Shown: positions 50,032-59,342 of the stretch, piece by piece
Position numbering within the stretch: the first letter of the stretch is position 1
How the letters are laid out: each line of letters begins with the position of its first letter
Assembly: GCF_000400365.1 (NCBI RefSeq)
Contig: NZ_BAOG01000025.1
Span: forward strand, 124,001 to 188,000
DNA length: 64,000 nt
Direction of reading: 5' to 3'
Source of the DNA: Vibrio jasicida CAIM 1864 = LMG 25398
Lineage (GTDB): Bacteria; Pseudomonadota; Gammaproteobacteria; Enterobacterales; Vibrionaceae
Program-made: the position numbers and the translations under genes
The notes under the pieces: generated by a model
Seen by the model: only the letters and a program-made list of their open reading frames with translations
Database searches by the model: none
Told to the model about the DNA's origin: nothing

Positions 50032-52578
50032 ATGTCTAACGCGACGACTCAAATTACACTACGTACTGCTGTTCTCATCCCCTTTGTGATGATTTTTTTG
50101 CTGGCTATCGGTGTGATTGTTTACGTCCAAAAGCAGAGCTACGAAGAAGTTGTTACCGACATCAGTGATAAACAACTTTCTGTACTCACAGAAAGTGTTC
50201 ACGACCATTTGAATGATTACTTACGCAAACCTTTTACCGCCGTCGCTGCACTCGGCCACAACGTCAGTTATCACAACCTTTACCACCCGAATGACACGAA
50301 AGACATTCAATCCTATTTGCTCAGCGCATTTAAAGATCTGTACCACTCGATACCGCAACTCGATGTGATCGCTTTTGGCTCAGAAACGGGTGACTTTACC
50401 GGTTTTCGCCGCGAGTCAGCCGATGCATATACCCTGATGGTGCAAGACTACCGAACCAAAGGCAGTTTGGTGATTTATGGTAGTGAAGAAGTCAGTGATG
50501 ATATTCGTACTATCATCGCCCCTTATGACCCAAGAACTCGCCCTTGGTATCAACCCGTAGCACAAGACCATAAAGCCCATTGGTCATCGATTTATGCCAA
50601 TGCTGATGAGCGTCAAGACATCACTCTTTCTGCGATGACACCGGTTTACGAAATGGGTACATTTGCTGGCGTCTTGGTCACAGATATACGCATCAACACT
50701 TTCAATCAGTTCTTACAAGAGTTAAAGCAAGAGACCAATGCTTCCGTCTATATCATGGACCAACAGCATCGTTTAGTTGCTCACTCAGGACAAGGCAGTG
50801 TTATTTCATGGGGTACTAAGTTCTCCGATAAGGGCCAGCGTTTGCTTGCATCAGAGAGTGCCGACCCAATCATAAAAATGAGTGCTGCTCAAGTTAGCCG
50901 ACAGGTGTTGAATTACACTGATAAACCCTATACGTTCGAATTCGACTTTAATGGTCAGCGCACTTTTAGTCGTATCACGCCTTATCATGACAGCAATGGC
51001 TTAACTTGGTTTATCGGCACCTCCATCTCTGAGAGTGAATTACTCGGCACCTTGCCCAAGAGCCAACAAAGGAGCTGGATGGTTGGCTTTTTAGTGAGTC
51101 TATTTGGCATCGTTGTCAGTCTACTGATCTTCAATCGCGTCACTCGTCCTATCAATGCTACCGCTACAGCAGCGCAGCATCTGGCTAAAGGGGATTGGGA
51201 CAGTACGATGCCTCGCCCTGGCTATGTCTACGAAACCACCATCCTTGTACAAGCCTTTAATGAAATGGCCAGTAATCTAAAAGCGTCATTCAAAGCGTTG
51301 CGAGAGCAGCTCGAATTCGACTCATTAACCCGTCTCTACAGCCGCCAAGGACTCATTGAAGTCAGTGAAAACAACTCACATGCAGAGCAAGGCAGTTTGT
51401 ATCTTATTGGGATCAACAAATTTAGGGATATCAACGACAGTGTCGGCCATCACAATGGTGATCAGCTCCTGATCCATGTTGCAGAGCGCCTTAAGCAACA
51501 GTTGAAAGAAGAAGCGACGCTAGCTCGTATTGGTGGTGATGAGTTTGCGGTCTTTATGCCAAACATGCACAGCGACGGTGATATTCGTTTAATGGAAAGA
51601 CGCTTACAGCAATTGCTTGCTGCGCCTTTCATACTCGATGGTGAAACAGTAGTAATCAAGGTTTCGATAGGGGTAGTCAGAACAAAATCAGAGCAATCGA
51701 TGTCACTGTGGCTACGCAACGCAAGCATCGCCTTAAGCTATGCGAAGCAAGATTCGCTAGCTAGCGTTTGTCACTACAGTCCAGAAATGGCCAGCGCCTC
51801 AAAGTTCCGCACTCAAATGCAGGCCAAGATTCAGACGGGCATCGATAATCGTGAATTCGTGCCCTACTATCAACCTATCGTCGATCTGGCAAGCGGCAAC
51901 ATTTGTGGCGCAGAAGCTTTAGCTCGTTGGCACAGTGAATCAGGAATGGTTTCTCCATTAGATTTCATCCCGATTGCAGAAGAAAGCAGCATGATCAAAG
52001 CAATAGGGCAACAAATACTCTTCCAAGCATGCCGTGACACACGTAAAGCCATCGACAAAAAACAGTGGCCTGAGAACTTCCAATTGCATGTGAATGTCTC
52101 AGTAAACCAACTCTCTTGTCCTGACTTTGTCGACACCGTCAGCAGCGTCCTGAAAACGACTCAATTGCCAGCCAATAATGTCACATTAGAAATTACTGAG
52201 TCTCGTATCATTGATAGTGCACCAACAACATTGGATAACCTGATCAAACTGCGTCAAATGGGATTAGGGATTGCCATTGATGATTTTGGTACTGGTTACT
52301 CATCTTTAGCGTACCTTCATGCGCTACCATTTACATGCTTGAAGATAGATCGCACCTTTATCAACCGACTCACTGAAGAAGACCTCGACAGCTCTGTTGT
52401 TGCCGCGATAGTTAACATCACCAAAGGCATGAAAACCAATGTCGTTGCAGAAGGCGTAGAGACAGCCACGCAGGCAAAGCTGCTTAGCGCATTAGGTTGT
52501 AACCAAGTACAAGGTTTTTACTATAGCCGCCCATTACCGCTGGAAGACTGGCCAACACATTTGGTTAACATGAAGTAG
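50032..52578 (+). CDS. Membrane GGDEF-EAL protein (diguanylate cyclase/phosphodiesterase)
   Basis: Predicted inner-membrane c-di-GMP enzyme. The 848-residue product has TM1 (about 12-31), a periplasmic double-Cache-like sensor (DPRTRPWYQPVAQ is typical), TM2 (about 347-367), HAMP, a GGDEF domain with an intact GGDEF (501-505), and an EAL domain with EAL at 628-630, DDFGTGYSSLAYL and a NVVAEGVE loop. The RxxD inhibitory site is absent upstream of GGDEF. Both active-site motifs look intact, so the net activity cannot be told. The Cache domain suggests a small-molecule ligand. It follows glnG by 112 bp. Confidence 0.92.
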   Translation: MSNATTQITLRTAVLIPFVMIFLLAIGVIVYVQKQSYEEVVTDISDKQLSVLTESVHDHLNDYLRKPFTAVAALGHNVSYHNLYHPNDTKDIQSYLLSAFKDLYHSIPQLDVIAFGSETGDFTGFRRESADAYTLMVQDYRTKGSLVIYGSEEVSDDIRTIIAPYDPRTRPWYQPVAQDHKAHWSSIYANADERQDITLSAMTPVYEMGTFAGVLVTDIRINTFNQFLQELKQETNASVYIMDQQHRLVAHSGQGSVISWGTKFSDKGQRLLASESADPIIKMSAAQVSRQVLNYTDKPYTFEFDFNGQRTFSRITPYHDSNGLTWFIGTSISESELLGTLPKSQQRSWMVGFLVSLFGIVVSLLIFNRVTRPINATATAAQHLAKGDWDSTMPRPGYVYETTILVQAFNEMASNLKASFKALREQLEFDSLTRLYSRQGLIEVSENNSHAEQGSLYLIGINKFRDINDSVGHHNGDQLLIHVAERLKQQLKEEATLARIGGDEFAVFMPNMHSDGDIRLMERRLQQLLAAPFILDGETVVIKVSIGVVRTKSEQSMSLWLRNASIALSYAKQDSLASVCHYSPEMASASKFRTQMQAKIQTGIDNREFVPYYQPIVDLASGNICGAEALARWHSESGMVSPLDFIPIAEESSMIKAIGQQILFQACRDTRKAIDKKQWPENFQLHVNVSVNQLSCPDFVDTVSSVLKTTQLPANNVTLEITESRIIDSAPTTLDNLIKLRQMGLGIAIDDFGTGYSSLAYLHALPFTCLKIDRTFINRLTEEDLDSSVVAAIVNITKGMKTNVVAEGVETATQAKLLSALGCNQVQGFYYSRPLPLEDWPTHLVNMK

Positions 52579-52729
52579 AAAAGAGCTGAAATCGTTGATT
52601 TCCTAGTCATCATCTACTGACAATCTACCTAACTGTTATTTATACTTAACTGCAAATCTTCCCCATGTATTGTCATCGATAATGTTTGGGCTGAGTTCCT
52701 GTTCACAACATACAACCCGGATCGACATA

Positions 52730-53734
52730 ATGATAACTAAGAATCTTCCCCTGACTGATTTGCACCGTCACCTTGACGGTAACATTCGCACTAAGACTAT
52801 TCTTGAGCTTGGTCAGCAGTTTGGTATTGCGCTACCAGCTTATGATATTGAGTCTCTTACTCCACACGTTCAAATTGTTGAAGCTGAGCCATCTCTTGTT
52901 GCTTTCCTTTCTAAGCTTGACTGGGGTGTGGCAGTACTGGGCGATCTAGACGCATGTCGTCGTGTCGCTTATGAAAACGTAGAAGACGCTCTAAACGCAC
53001 AAATCGACTACACTGAACTTCGCTTCTCACCATACTACATGGCGATGAAACACAAACTGCCAGTGGCAGGCGTTGTGGAAGCCGTGGTTGATGGTGTGCA
53101 AGCGGGTATGCGTGATTTCGGTGTCAAGGCGAACCTGATTGGCATTATGAGCCGTACATTTGGTACTGATGCTTGTCAGCAAGAGCTGGATGGTATCCTG
53201 AGCCAAAAAGATCACATCGTAGCCGTTGACCTAGCAGGTGATGAGCTTGGCCAACCAGGTGACCGTTTTGTCTCTCACTTCAAGCAAGTCCGTGATGCAG
53301 GCCTAAGTGTTACTGTTCACGCGGGTGAAGCGGCGGGCGCAGAAAGCATGTGGCAGGCAATTCAAGAGTTAGGTGCAACTCGTATCGGTCATGGTGTAAA
53401 AGCGATTCACGATCCTAAACTAATGGATTACCTAGCAGAAAACCGCATTGGTATTGAATCTTGCCTGACGTCAAACTTCCAAACGAGTACGGTTGAATCG
53501 CTAGCTAACCACCCGCTTAAGCAATTCCTAGAGCACGGTGTGCTGGCGTGTCTGAACACGGACGACCCAGCAGTTGAAGGTATTGAACTGCCATACGAAT
53601 ACGAAGTGGCAGCCCCAGCAGCAGGTCTGACTAAAGAGCAAATTCGCCAAGCGCAAATCAACGGTCTAGACATCGCTTTCCTATCAGATGCAGAAAAAAC
53701 TGAACTGAAAGAGAAAGTGAAAGATCGCGTTTAA
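52730..53734 (+). CDS. add: Adenosine deaminase
   Basis: Zinc enzyme converting adenosine and deoxyadenosine to inosine forms in purine salvage. The 334-residue protein has the metal and catalytic residues in place: His12/His14 (HRHLDGN), HAGEAAG, IGHGVKA and the NTDDPAV Asp pair. The ATG at 52730 gives the family N-terminus ([15 protein letters not shown]); the longer frame to 52670 is not supported. V. vulnificus add is preceded by a known adenine riboswitch, but I could not find its conserved loops in the 150 bp upstream here. Confidence 0.96.
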   Translation: MITKNLPLTDLHRHLDGNIRTKTILELGQQFGIALPAYDIESLTPHVQIVEAEPSLVAFLSKLDWGVAVLGDLDACRRVAYENVEDALNAQIDYTELRFSPYYMAMKHKLPVAGVVEAVVDGVQAGMRDFGVKANLIGIMSRTFGTDACQQELDGILSQKDHIVAVDLAGDELGQPGDRFVSHFKQVRDAGLSVTVHAGEAAGAESMWQAIQELGATRIGHGVKAIHDPKLMDYLAENRIGIESCLTSNFQTSTVESLANHPLKQFLEHGVLACLNTDDPAVEGIELPYEYEVAAPAAGLTKEQIRQAQINGLDIAFLSDAEKTELKEKVKDRV

Positions 53735-53750
53735 TTGCCGCGAAGGACAT

Positions 53751-53781
53751 AAAAATGCCAGCATTTGCTGGCATTTTTTTA
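53751..53781. terminator. Bidirectional terminator between add and hemN
   Basis: Stem AAATGCCAGC/GCTGGCATTT, ATTT loop, T7 on the plus side and T5 on the minus side. Confidence 0.93.
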
Positions 53782-53802
53782 TATCCGGAATCTATTGAGA
53801 GC

Positions 53803-55194
53803 TTAGATAACGCGAGAGAATTGCTGCTGACGCGCTTTCGCTCGTAGGTACTTGTCGAAGCACATACAGATATTACGAATCAATAAGCGACCACGAAGTG
53901 TCACCTGAATTTCACGCTCATCCACTTCTACCAACTTGTCATCAACGAAAGTTTGTAGAAGCTGTAGATCTTCTTTGAAGTACTGTTCGAACTTCACTGC
54001 AAACTCAGACTCAATCGCTTTCTTATCCAGTTTAAAGTTACAGATAAGCTGCTTAATCACCTCACGGCGTAGCAAATCATCTGAGTCTAAAGAAACCCCT
54101 TTCCAGAGTGCATGACGCAAGTCATTCACTTGAGCATAGTACTTCTTCAACTCTTTTTGGTTTTGCGCGTACGCATCACCAATCATGGAAATCGCAGAAA
54201 CACCAAAGCCGACCAAATCACACTCACCTTGCGTGGTGTAGCCTTGGAAGTTGCGGTGCAAAATACCTTCACGCTGGGCGACGGCAAGTTCATCATCTGG
54301 CATCGCAAAGTGGTCCATACCGATGAATTGGTAACCAGCTCCCGTAAGTGTCGCGATCGTGTCTTGCAGAATCGCCATCTTCTCTTCAGCTTTCGGCAAA
54401 TCCTCGTCTTTAATCTTACGCTGCGCAGCAAATAGCTGAGGCATATGCGCGTAGTTAAACACAGATAAACGACCCGGCTGCATTTCTAACACTTGCTCAA
54501 GTGTTTTAGCAAAGGACACCTTCGTTTGCTTCGGTAAGCCGTAAATTAGATCGAGGTTCGTTGAACGAAAGCCAAGCTCTTTGGCGCGTGCGACCATCGC
54601 AAAGATAAATTCTTCATCTTGCTCGCGATTCACAAGCTGCTGAACTTCTTTATTGAAGTCCTGAACACCAATGCTCAGACGATTGAAACCTTCACTGCGC
54701 AGATGATCCAGCATGGTTAGTTCGATTTCACGCGGGTCCACCTCAATACTGATTTCAGCGTCCGCATTAAAGATAAATTCTTGGCGCAATAAATCCATCA
54801 CACGAGTGATTTGTTTTTCAGACAAGAAAGTTGGTGTACCACCACCAAAGTGCAGTTGAGTGACTGTACGCTCACCAAGCAACGATGCGCGTTGACGAAT
54901 TTCATGCTCCAGTACGTCTAGGTATTCGTCTGCTTTGTGCGAATGACGAGTAATGACCTTGTTACAGCCGCAGTAGTAGCAAAGCTTGTGGCAAAACGGA
55001 ATATGAACGTACAAAGATAACGGACGATCTGGGTATTGAGTGCATGCCATATCGTAGTCTGAAATGGTAAATGCTTCATGAAACTCCAGCGCCGTTGGGT
55101 ACGACGTATAGCGAGGACCGGAATAGTTGTACTTATCCAATACCGCTTGATCCCAGACAATTTGCTGCTTCGATTCAGTATGTTGATTCGACAT
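53803..55194 (-). CDS. hemN: Oxygen-independent coproporphyrinogen III oxidase
   Basis: Radical SAM enzyme that makes protoporphyrinogen IX without oxygen. The 463-residue protein has the CxxxCxxC cluster motif (Cys68, Cys72, Cys75 in FCHKLCYYCGC), the GGGTPTFL motif and EVDPRE. The C-terminal HemN domain includes FQGYTTQGECDLVGFG. The ATG at 55194 is preferred over an upstream start at 55224 on family length and an upstream GGAA. It is the last gene of a leftward group methyltransferase-yihI-DUF2489-hemN; yihI next to hemN is also seen in E. coli. Confidence 0.96.
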   Translation of the reverse strand: MSNQHTESKQQIVWDQAVLDKYNYSGPRYTSYPTALEFHEAFTISDYDMACTQYPDRPLSLYVHIPFCHKLCYYCGCNKVITRHSHKADEYLDVLEHEIRQRASLLGERTVTQLHFGGGTPTFLSEKQITRVMDLLRQEFIFNADAEISIEVDPREIELTMLDHLRSEGFNRLSIGVQDFNKEVQQLVNREQDEEFIFAMVARAKELGFRSTNLDLIYGLPKQTKVSFAKTLEQVLEMQPGRLSVFNYAHMPQLFAAQRKIKDEDLPKAEEKMAILQDTIATLTGAGYQFIGMDHFAMPDDELAVAQREGILHRNFQGYTTQGECDLVGFGVSAISMIGDAYAQNQKELKKYYAQVNDLRHALWKGVSLDSDDLLRREVIKQLICNFKLDKKAIESEFAVKFEQYFKEDLQLLQTFVDDKLVEVDEREIQVTLRGRLLIRNICMCFDKYLRAKARQQQFSRVI

Positions 55195-55379
55195 GGTGGT
55201 ACTTTCCGTTAAATGCGAGGGCAACGAAAATCGTTACCCAATATTCAGAGGTCGTTATTTTGCCATATGACAAAGGCAACAACGGTAACCGCAGGTGGCT
55301 TTTTAAGTATAAAACCAAAGAAGTGCTAGCGTGATCACGATACCCCCAATAGCAATAAGAAAGCCATTGGGGATACAAA

Positions 55380-55868
55380 CTAGATCATCTGAATATTGAT
55401 TTGGTTATTCAGTGGCTGGACGTTTTTTTGCAACACTTTGAGTTCTTCTACGATCGTATCCGTCAAGCGCTGCTCTGCTTTATGGCGATCCAAGTTTTGT
55501 TGCATACGCTCTTTCTTCGCAAGTTGCTGTCGGTCTTCACCACGCGCCATATCTTTCACAATATGGTAAAGCTCAGAAATCGCTGGGTACGTTTTATCAA
55601 AATCCACCCGGTCTTCACCCTGAACATAGTCCATGATGTTGTATACACGAATGCTGATTTCAGATAAATCACACTGGCCTTGAATGCCAGCCTGACACAA
55701 AGTATGCACGTTCTCAAAAATGTTGGCGTTACGTTTATCGATCGCCAATTTTTTATGCTTCAGCTGCAATTCCTTTTGCTTTTTCAATTGAAGCAGAAGG
55801 TAACCTGCATATGAAGCCAGCGCGATAATGATCACAGCACCCGCAATCGCTAATAAGGTTACGTTCAT
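55380..55868 (-). CDS. DUF2489 family membrane protein
   Basis: Small predicted inner-membrane protein of unknown function. The 162-residue product has one N-terminal TM helix (about 5-27, LLAIAGAVIIIALASYAGYLL) and a helical, charged cytoplasmic part; IFENVHTLCQAGIQGQCDLSEISIRV fits DUF2489 from memory. It starts 7 bp after yihI on the same strand. A stem ATTGGGG/CCCCAAT lies between it and hemN at 55344-55372. Confidence 0.83.
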   Translation of the reverse strand: MNVTLLAIAGAVIIIALASYAGYLLLQLKKQKELQLKHKKLAIDKRNANIFENVHTLCQAGIQGQCDLSEISIRVYNIMDYVQGEDRVDFDKTYPAISELYHIVKDMARGEDRQQLAKKERMQQNLDRHKAEQRLTDTIVEELKVLQKNVQPLNNQINIQMI

Positions 55869-55875
55869 GAATTAC

Positions 55876-56418
55876 TTATCCTTTGTAGTCGTCGAAGTTG
55901 ATATCATCGAAATCCGCTAGTAGGTCATCGTCGTTGCGAGTACCTTTAGCAGCAGGAGCGGTGAAGTCTTCCTCTTCTTCCGGCTCAAGTAGACCAAGTT
56001 GGTCCATCAGTTTTTCGATGCGATCTAGCTTCTCATCTACGAACTTCTGTAGACCCGTGCCTAGGTTCTCACCCGCTTCAATGCGATCCAACAACACGTT
56101 CAATTGCGCATCGTTTTCTAGCATCTCTAGCTCTTGCTCAGCCGATAGGCGACGCTCTTGTTTTGTCATCTTCTTCGCTGGCTCAACGATCAGAGGAATT
56201 TTCTTCTTACTACCTAAACGTGGATCACGATTTTGGGCAGCCGATTGCTTCTTCTGTTCATTCACTTCTGAGTTACGGTTACCTGTCTTCAAGCCTTTAC
56301 GCTTTTTAGCGCGCTTGCGTAGACGGCCTTCAACGTCAGATTCTGTGCGGTTACGAGTGACAACAAATTCAGGTGCGCCTGCTGCACCTGGCTTTCTAGA
56401 TTTTTTACTACGGCTCAT
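55876..56418 (-). CDS. yihI: Der GTPase-activating protein YihI
   Basis: Activator of the 50S-assembly GTPase Der (EngA). The 180-residue product has a basic N-terminus (MSRSKKSRKPGAAGAPEF, then KRAKKRKGLKTG), a central helical region (RRLSAEQELEMLENDAQL) and a strongly acidic C-terminus ending DDINFDDYKG, all as in the family. Its ATG shares one base with the stop of the upstream methyltransferase gene. Confidence 0.93.
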   Translation of the reverse strand: MSRSKKSRKPGAAGAPEFVVTRNRTESDVEGRLRKRAKKRKGLKTGNRNSEVNEQKKQSAAQNRDPRLGSKKKIPLIVEPAKKMTKQERRLSAEQELEMLENDAQLNVLLDRIEAGENLGTGLQKFVDEKLDRIEKLMDQLGLLEPEEEEDFTAPAAKGTRNDDDLLADFDDINFDDYKG

Positions 56419-57056
56419 TACTGGGCTTTCCTCAGTAAAATTACATCATTACCAATAAATTCGAGTTCGAGCTTATCCCGCTCAGCTAGGAACTGGAACG
56501 TTTCACGGCTAAAGAACACCACGTGAGTAGGATCGTTCTTATAATGCCATGATTGAAAGGCTTCTACATCGATGACCATTTTTGTCATCAGGCCTATCCA
56601 GCCACCTGGCTTAACTAAATTCAACCATTGCTTCCACACCACATCGGGGTGGTAGAGGTGTTCGATCACCTCTGTTGCTGTCATGAAGTCATACTGCTTT
56701 TCTAACACCGATGTATTAGGGTGATAGTAAAGATCATACAACGCCATGTTGTGCCCTGCTTCTTCTAACATTAATGAAAGCGTAGGGCCTGGACCACAAC
56801 CAAAGTCGATTCCGTTCGATTGTGGTGAAATTCGCTCTGCGATTGGGTCAGCAATTCGCGACAAAAAATGTCGATATCCCATATCTTCAGGATTGTTCTC
56901 ATGCAGATCATAGTGAGCTTTTTCAGTTTTCGCATCCAAACGTTGGTCTGGATTGACGAATACCAAACTGCACTGTTCACACTGAAGATACTCGCGTCGC
57001 TTATCTTCAAAAAAGTGGTGAGTGCGCTGATTCTGGCATAAAGGACAGGTGTGCAT
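56418..57056 (-). CDS. Class I SAM-dependent methyltransferase with N-terminal zinc ribbon
   Basis: Predicted methyltransferase of unknown substrate. The 212-residue product has four cysteines in two CxxC pairs (Cys4/Cys7, Cys26/Cys29), then a Rossmann-like domain with SAM motif I GIDFGCGPGPT and a TEVIEHL motif. The ATG at 57056 has GAGGA 7 nt upstream. The same frame runs on to 57305, but that part overlaps the CsrB-like RNA and its terminator, so it is excluded. Confidence 0.87.
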   Translation of the reverse strand: MHTCPLCQNQRTHHFFEDKRREYLQCEQCSLVFVNPDQRLDAKTEKAHYDLHENNPEDMGYRHFLSRIADPIAERISPQSNGIDFGCGPGPTLSLMLEEAGHNMALYDLYYHPNTSVLEKQYDFMTATEVIEHLYHPDVVWKQWLNLVKPGGWIGLMTKMVIDVEAFQSWHYKNDPTHVVFFSRETFQFLAERDKLELEFIGNDVILLRKAQ

Positions 57057-57173
57057 GCTGACTTCCTCAAACAGGGATGCGAAACATACCAGAAAGTGGA
57101 CACAGATTGGAGTGTTGCTGGATACTTTTTCAGCAGTTTTTGTTAAAAAACTTTGATTGGCAAAAATGAATAT

Positions 57174-57560
57174 AAAAAAAGCGACAGTGAGACTGTCGCT
57201 TTCTGAATGCCACCAATAAGTGGCGAAACTGTGTTGCACACATCTGGTGCACCAAGAATCCTTTTGTTTTTCAAGCTTTCCCTGCCAAAAAGTGTTGTTC
57301 TTCATCTTCCTGATGAGTTTTGGCTATCCTTTCACTTCCTGTTTACTGAGCTACTTCCTGAAGCCTGATCCGTTTCGCTGTCTTAACCGTTAGACTAGAT
57401 GACCATCCATATCTGATAGGCTCCTTGCCTATCTAAGTCCCTTTTCCGACTACCAAACGTCCTTCGCTTGCGTCCTTGGAGACCTTATATCCATGGTCTA
57501 AATTCCTGAGGTTCACTCCTTGTGAACACCGTCTACTTTACGGGTTTCGTAAAAACCAAC
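57174..57560 (-). ncRNA. csrB: CsrB-family regulatory RNA
   Basis: Sponge RNA that binds many CsrA dimers and frees target mRNAs; in vibrios such RNAs act under VarS/VarA and feed into quorum sensing. On the minus strand this 390-nt stretch has 16 GGA triplets, 10 of them AGGA, many in hairpin loops. Examples are GTTCAC-AAGGA-GTGAAC (57511-57527), GATAGGC-AAGGA-GCCTATC (57415-57433) and TCATC-AGGAA-GATGA. It ends at a strong terminator with stem AAAGCGACAG (57178-57187) and a minus-strand T tract. The 5' end is estimated; a hairpin at 57537-57553 may lie at it. It could be any of the csrB/C/D-type paralogues. Confidence 0.9.
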
Positions 57561-57747
57561 AAGTCACCAAAAGCAATTAATGACACTAATTTTTTGCCAT
57601 AAATAAATAACCCATTTTATCAATAACTTAAAAGTTATAGAGAGAAATCGCATCGATCACGTATGGCAAATGTCTCACAAGGCTTCAAGCTATCTATCAC
57701 TTTTATGTTTAACATTGAATAAGATCGAGATCACACAAAGCCACAAA
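57561..57747 (-). promoter_or_regulatory. Upstream region of the CsrB-like RNA
   Basis: AT-rich DNA that should hold the RNA's promoter. On the minus strand TGTGAGACATTTGCCATA (57664-57681) resembles the left half of a GacA/VarA box (TGTAAG-N6-CTTACA), with a poor right half. A perfect dyad ATAACTT-AA-AAGTTAT lies near 57624-57639. I see no convincing -10 element. Confidence 0.35.
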
Positions 57748-57779
57748 CAAAAATGCCCCAACCAATAGTTGGGGCATTC
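57748..57779 (-). terminator. Rho-independent terminator after cytochrome c4
   Basis: Perfect 11-bp stem AATGCCCCAAC/GTTGGGGCATT, 5-base loop; the minus strand continues TTTGTTTG. Confidence 0.9.
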
Positions 57780-57813
57780 CTGTATAACTTTGCTCGAACG
57801 CGGTGTAGGGGGC

Positions 57814-58431
57814 TTAGTGCAGACCGCCAACGTATTTCGACAGAACTTCGATGTCTTCGTCTGTCATTTTCTTTGCGATGTCACGCATCATGGCATTCAT
57901 ATCATTACCACGAGCACCATCACGGAACTTCTCTAACTGAGCTTTGATGTAGTCAGCTTGCTGACCAGAAATTTTAGGGAAACCTGAAAGCTCAGTGCCG
58001 TTACCACGAGGACCGTGACACGCAATACATGCGGTTAGACCACGCTCTGCATCACCAGCGGTGTAAAGTACCTTACCTTGCTCGACCACATTTTCGGGGG
58101 TTGAGCTCTCTGCAATAGGTAAAGAGGCATAGTAAGCAGATAGATCCGCGATGTCTTCATCACTTAGTGGCATAGCCATACCACTCATTACAGGATCGTA
58201 ACGACCTTGTTTACCACCACTAGTCATACCTAGTTTTAGATCTTTTAATTGCTTCTCAAGATACTTAGCGTGTTGGCCTGCAAGATTCGGGTACATTGCT
58301 AGTGCACTGTTACCATCTGCTCCGTGACAGGCGACACAGGTTTGTGATTTTGCTTTACCAGCTTCAATATTACCTTGGGCCCATACTGAGCAACTGGCTA
58401 AAAGACTCAAAATTAGCGCTAATTTCTTCAT
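57814..58431 (-). CDS. Cytochrome c4 (di-haem)
   Basis: Periplasmic di-haem electron carrier that feeds terminal oxidases such as cbb3. The 205-residue precursor has a signal peptide (MKKLALILSLLASCSVWA|Q) and two class I cytochrome domains with haem motifs CVACH (Cys32, Cys35, His36) and CIACH (Cys135, Cys138, His139). Candidate Met ligands are in MSGMAMP and MNAMM. GGA precedes the ATG. It is divergent from engB, the arrangement common in gammaproteobacteria. Confidence 0.94.
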   Translation of the reverse strand: MKKLALILSLLASCSVWAQGNIEAGKAKSQTCVACHGADGNSALAMYPNLAGQHAKYLEKQLKDLKLGMTSGGKQGRYDPVMSGMAMPLSDEDIADLSAYYASLPIAESSTPENVVEQGKVLYTAGDAERGLTACIACHGPRGNGTELSGFPKISGQQADYIKAQLEKFRDGARGNDMNAMMRDIAKKMTDEDIEVLSKYVGGLH

Positions 58432-58590
58432 GACATTCCATTATAATTATCAAGCTTCCAGTACCACGGAATGTGAACATACCGCGTACACTCATGGTAC
58501 AATAGGCGACCTTATGCCGAGCACGGTTATTTTACACAATTTCACAAAAAAGTAATCAATCGACTACACAAAGTCGAGATGGAGTTAACA

Positions 58591-59253
58591 GTGAGCGTAA
58601 AAATTCATTACCAAAACACGCATTTCATCACCAGCGCACCCGATATTCGTCACTTACCGGAGGACGAAGGTGTCGAAATTGCGTTTGCAGGACGCTCAAA
58701 CGCTGGTAAATCGAGTGCACTGAATCGCCTGACTAACCAAAAAAGTCTAGCGAAGACATCAAAGACCCCAGGTCGTACTCAATTGATCAACCTTTTCAAA
58801 GTACAAGAAGGTTGTCATATCGTCGATTTGCCAGGATACGGCTTCGCTCAAGTACCGGTTGAGATGAAGAACAAATGGCAAAAGTCATTAGGTGAATACC
58901 TACAGAAACGTGAGTGTCTAAAAGGTCTCGTGGTTCTAATGGACATTCGTCACCCAATGAAAGATCTCGACCAGCAAATGATTTTCTGGGCAATCGACAG
59001 CCGCATCCCTGTGCAAGTACTGCTGACTAAAGCTGACAAGCTAAAAAGCGGCGCTCGTAAACAGGTACTACTGAAAATTCGCAAACAAGCAGAGACGTTT
59101 GGTGGCGATGTATCGGTTGATGTGTTCTCTTCATTGAAAGGTCTGGGAGTTGATCAGCTTCGTGCCAAACTGGACGTTTGGTTTGCACCGGCAATCGCAC
59201 ACCTTCTTGAAGAAGACGAACAAGATGACGCTCAAGAGAGCAACGAAGAATAA
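58591..59253 (+). CDS. engB: Ribosome biogenesis GTPase EngB (YihA/YsxC)
   Basis: Essential-type GTPase for 50S subunit assembly. The 220-residue protein has G1 GRSNAGKS at residues 34-41, G3 in DLPGYG, G4 TKADK and a C-terminal acidic tail. The start is GTG at 58591, 8 nt after GGAG, giving [12 protein letters not shown] as in V. cholerae. The ATG at 58579 contains that GGAG and is less likely. It lies next to spf and polA, the E. coli polA-spf-engB neighbourhood. Confidence 0.95.
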   Translation: MSVKIHYQNTHFITSAPDIRHLPEDEGVEIAFAGRSNAGKSSALNRLTNQKSLAKTSKTPGRTQLINLFKVQEGCHIVDLPGYGFAQVPVEMKNKWQKSLGEYLQKRECLKGLVVLMDIRHPMKDLDQQMIFWAIDSRIPVQVLLTKADKLKSGARKQVLLKIRKQAETFGGDVSVDVFSSLKGLGVDQLRAKLDVWFAPAIAHLLEEDEQDDAQESNEE

Positions 59254-59278
59254 TTAACAAAATTTGTTAAATTTTTTC
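59254..59278 (+). terminator. AT-rich terminator after engB
   Basis: TTAACAAA/TTTGTTAA dyad directly after the engB stop, followed by ATTTTTT. The stem is weak; a second imperfect hairpin (AGCCCTGCC/GGTGGGGCT) lies at 59284-59304. Confidence 0.5.
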
Positions 59279-59342
59279 GACACAGCCCTGCCTTTTGGTG
59301 GGGCTTTTGCTTATGTGGGGCAAGAAAGGTGAATTTCAGGCA

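Noticed and set aside
52650..52730. GTTTGGG-containing stretch upstream of add as an adenine riboswitch
   Set aside because: It shares a short string with the V. vulnificus aptamer but lacks the conserved junctions and the closing P1 stem.
55344..55372. CCCCAAT/ATTGGGG dyad between DUF2489 and hemN as a terminator
   Set aside because: There is a 15-base loop and no T tract on either side, so it is not convincing.
57057..57305. N-terminal extension of the methyltransferase frame
   Set aside because: It runs through the CsrB-like RNA and its terminator; an internal ATG with a good ribosome-binding site gives a normal protein.
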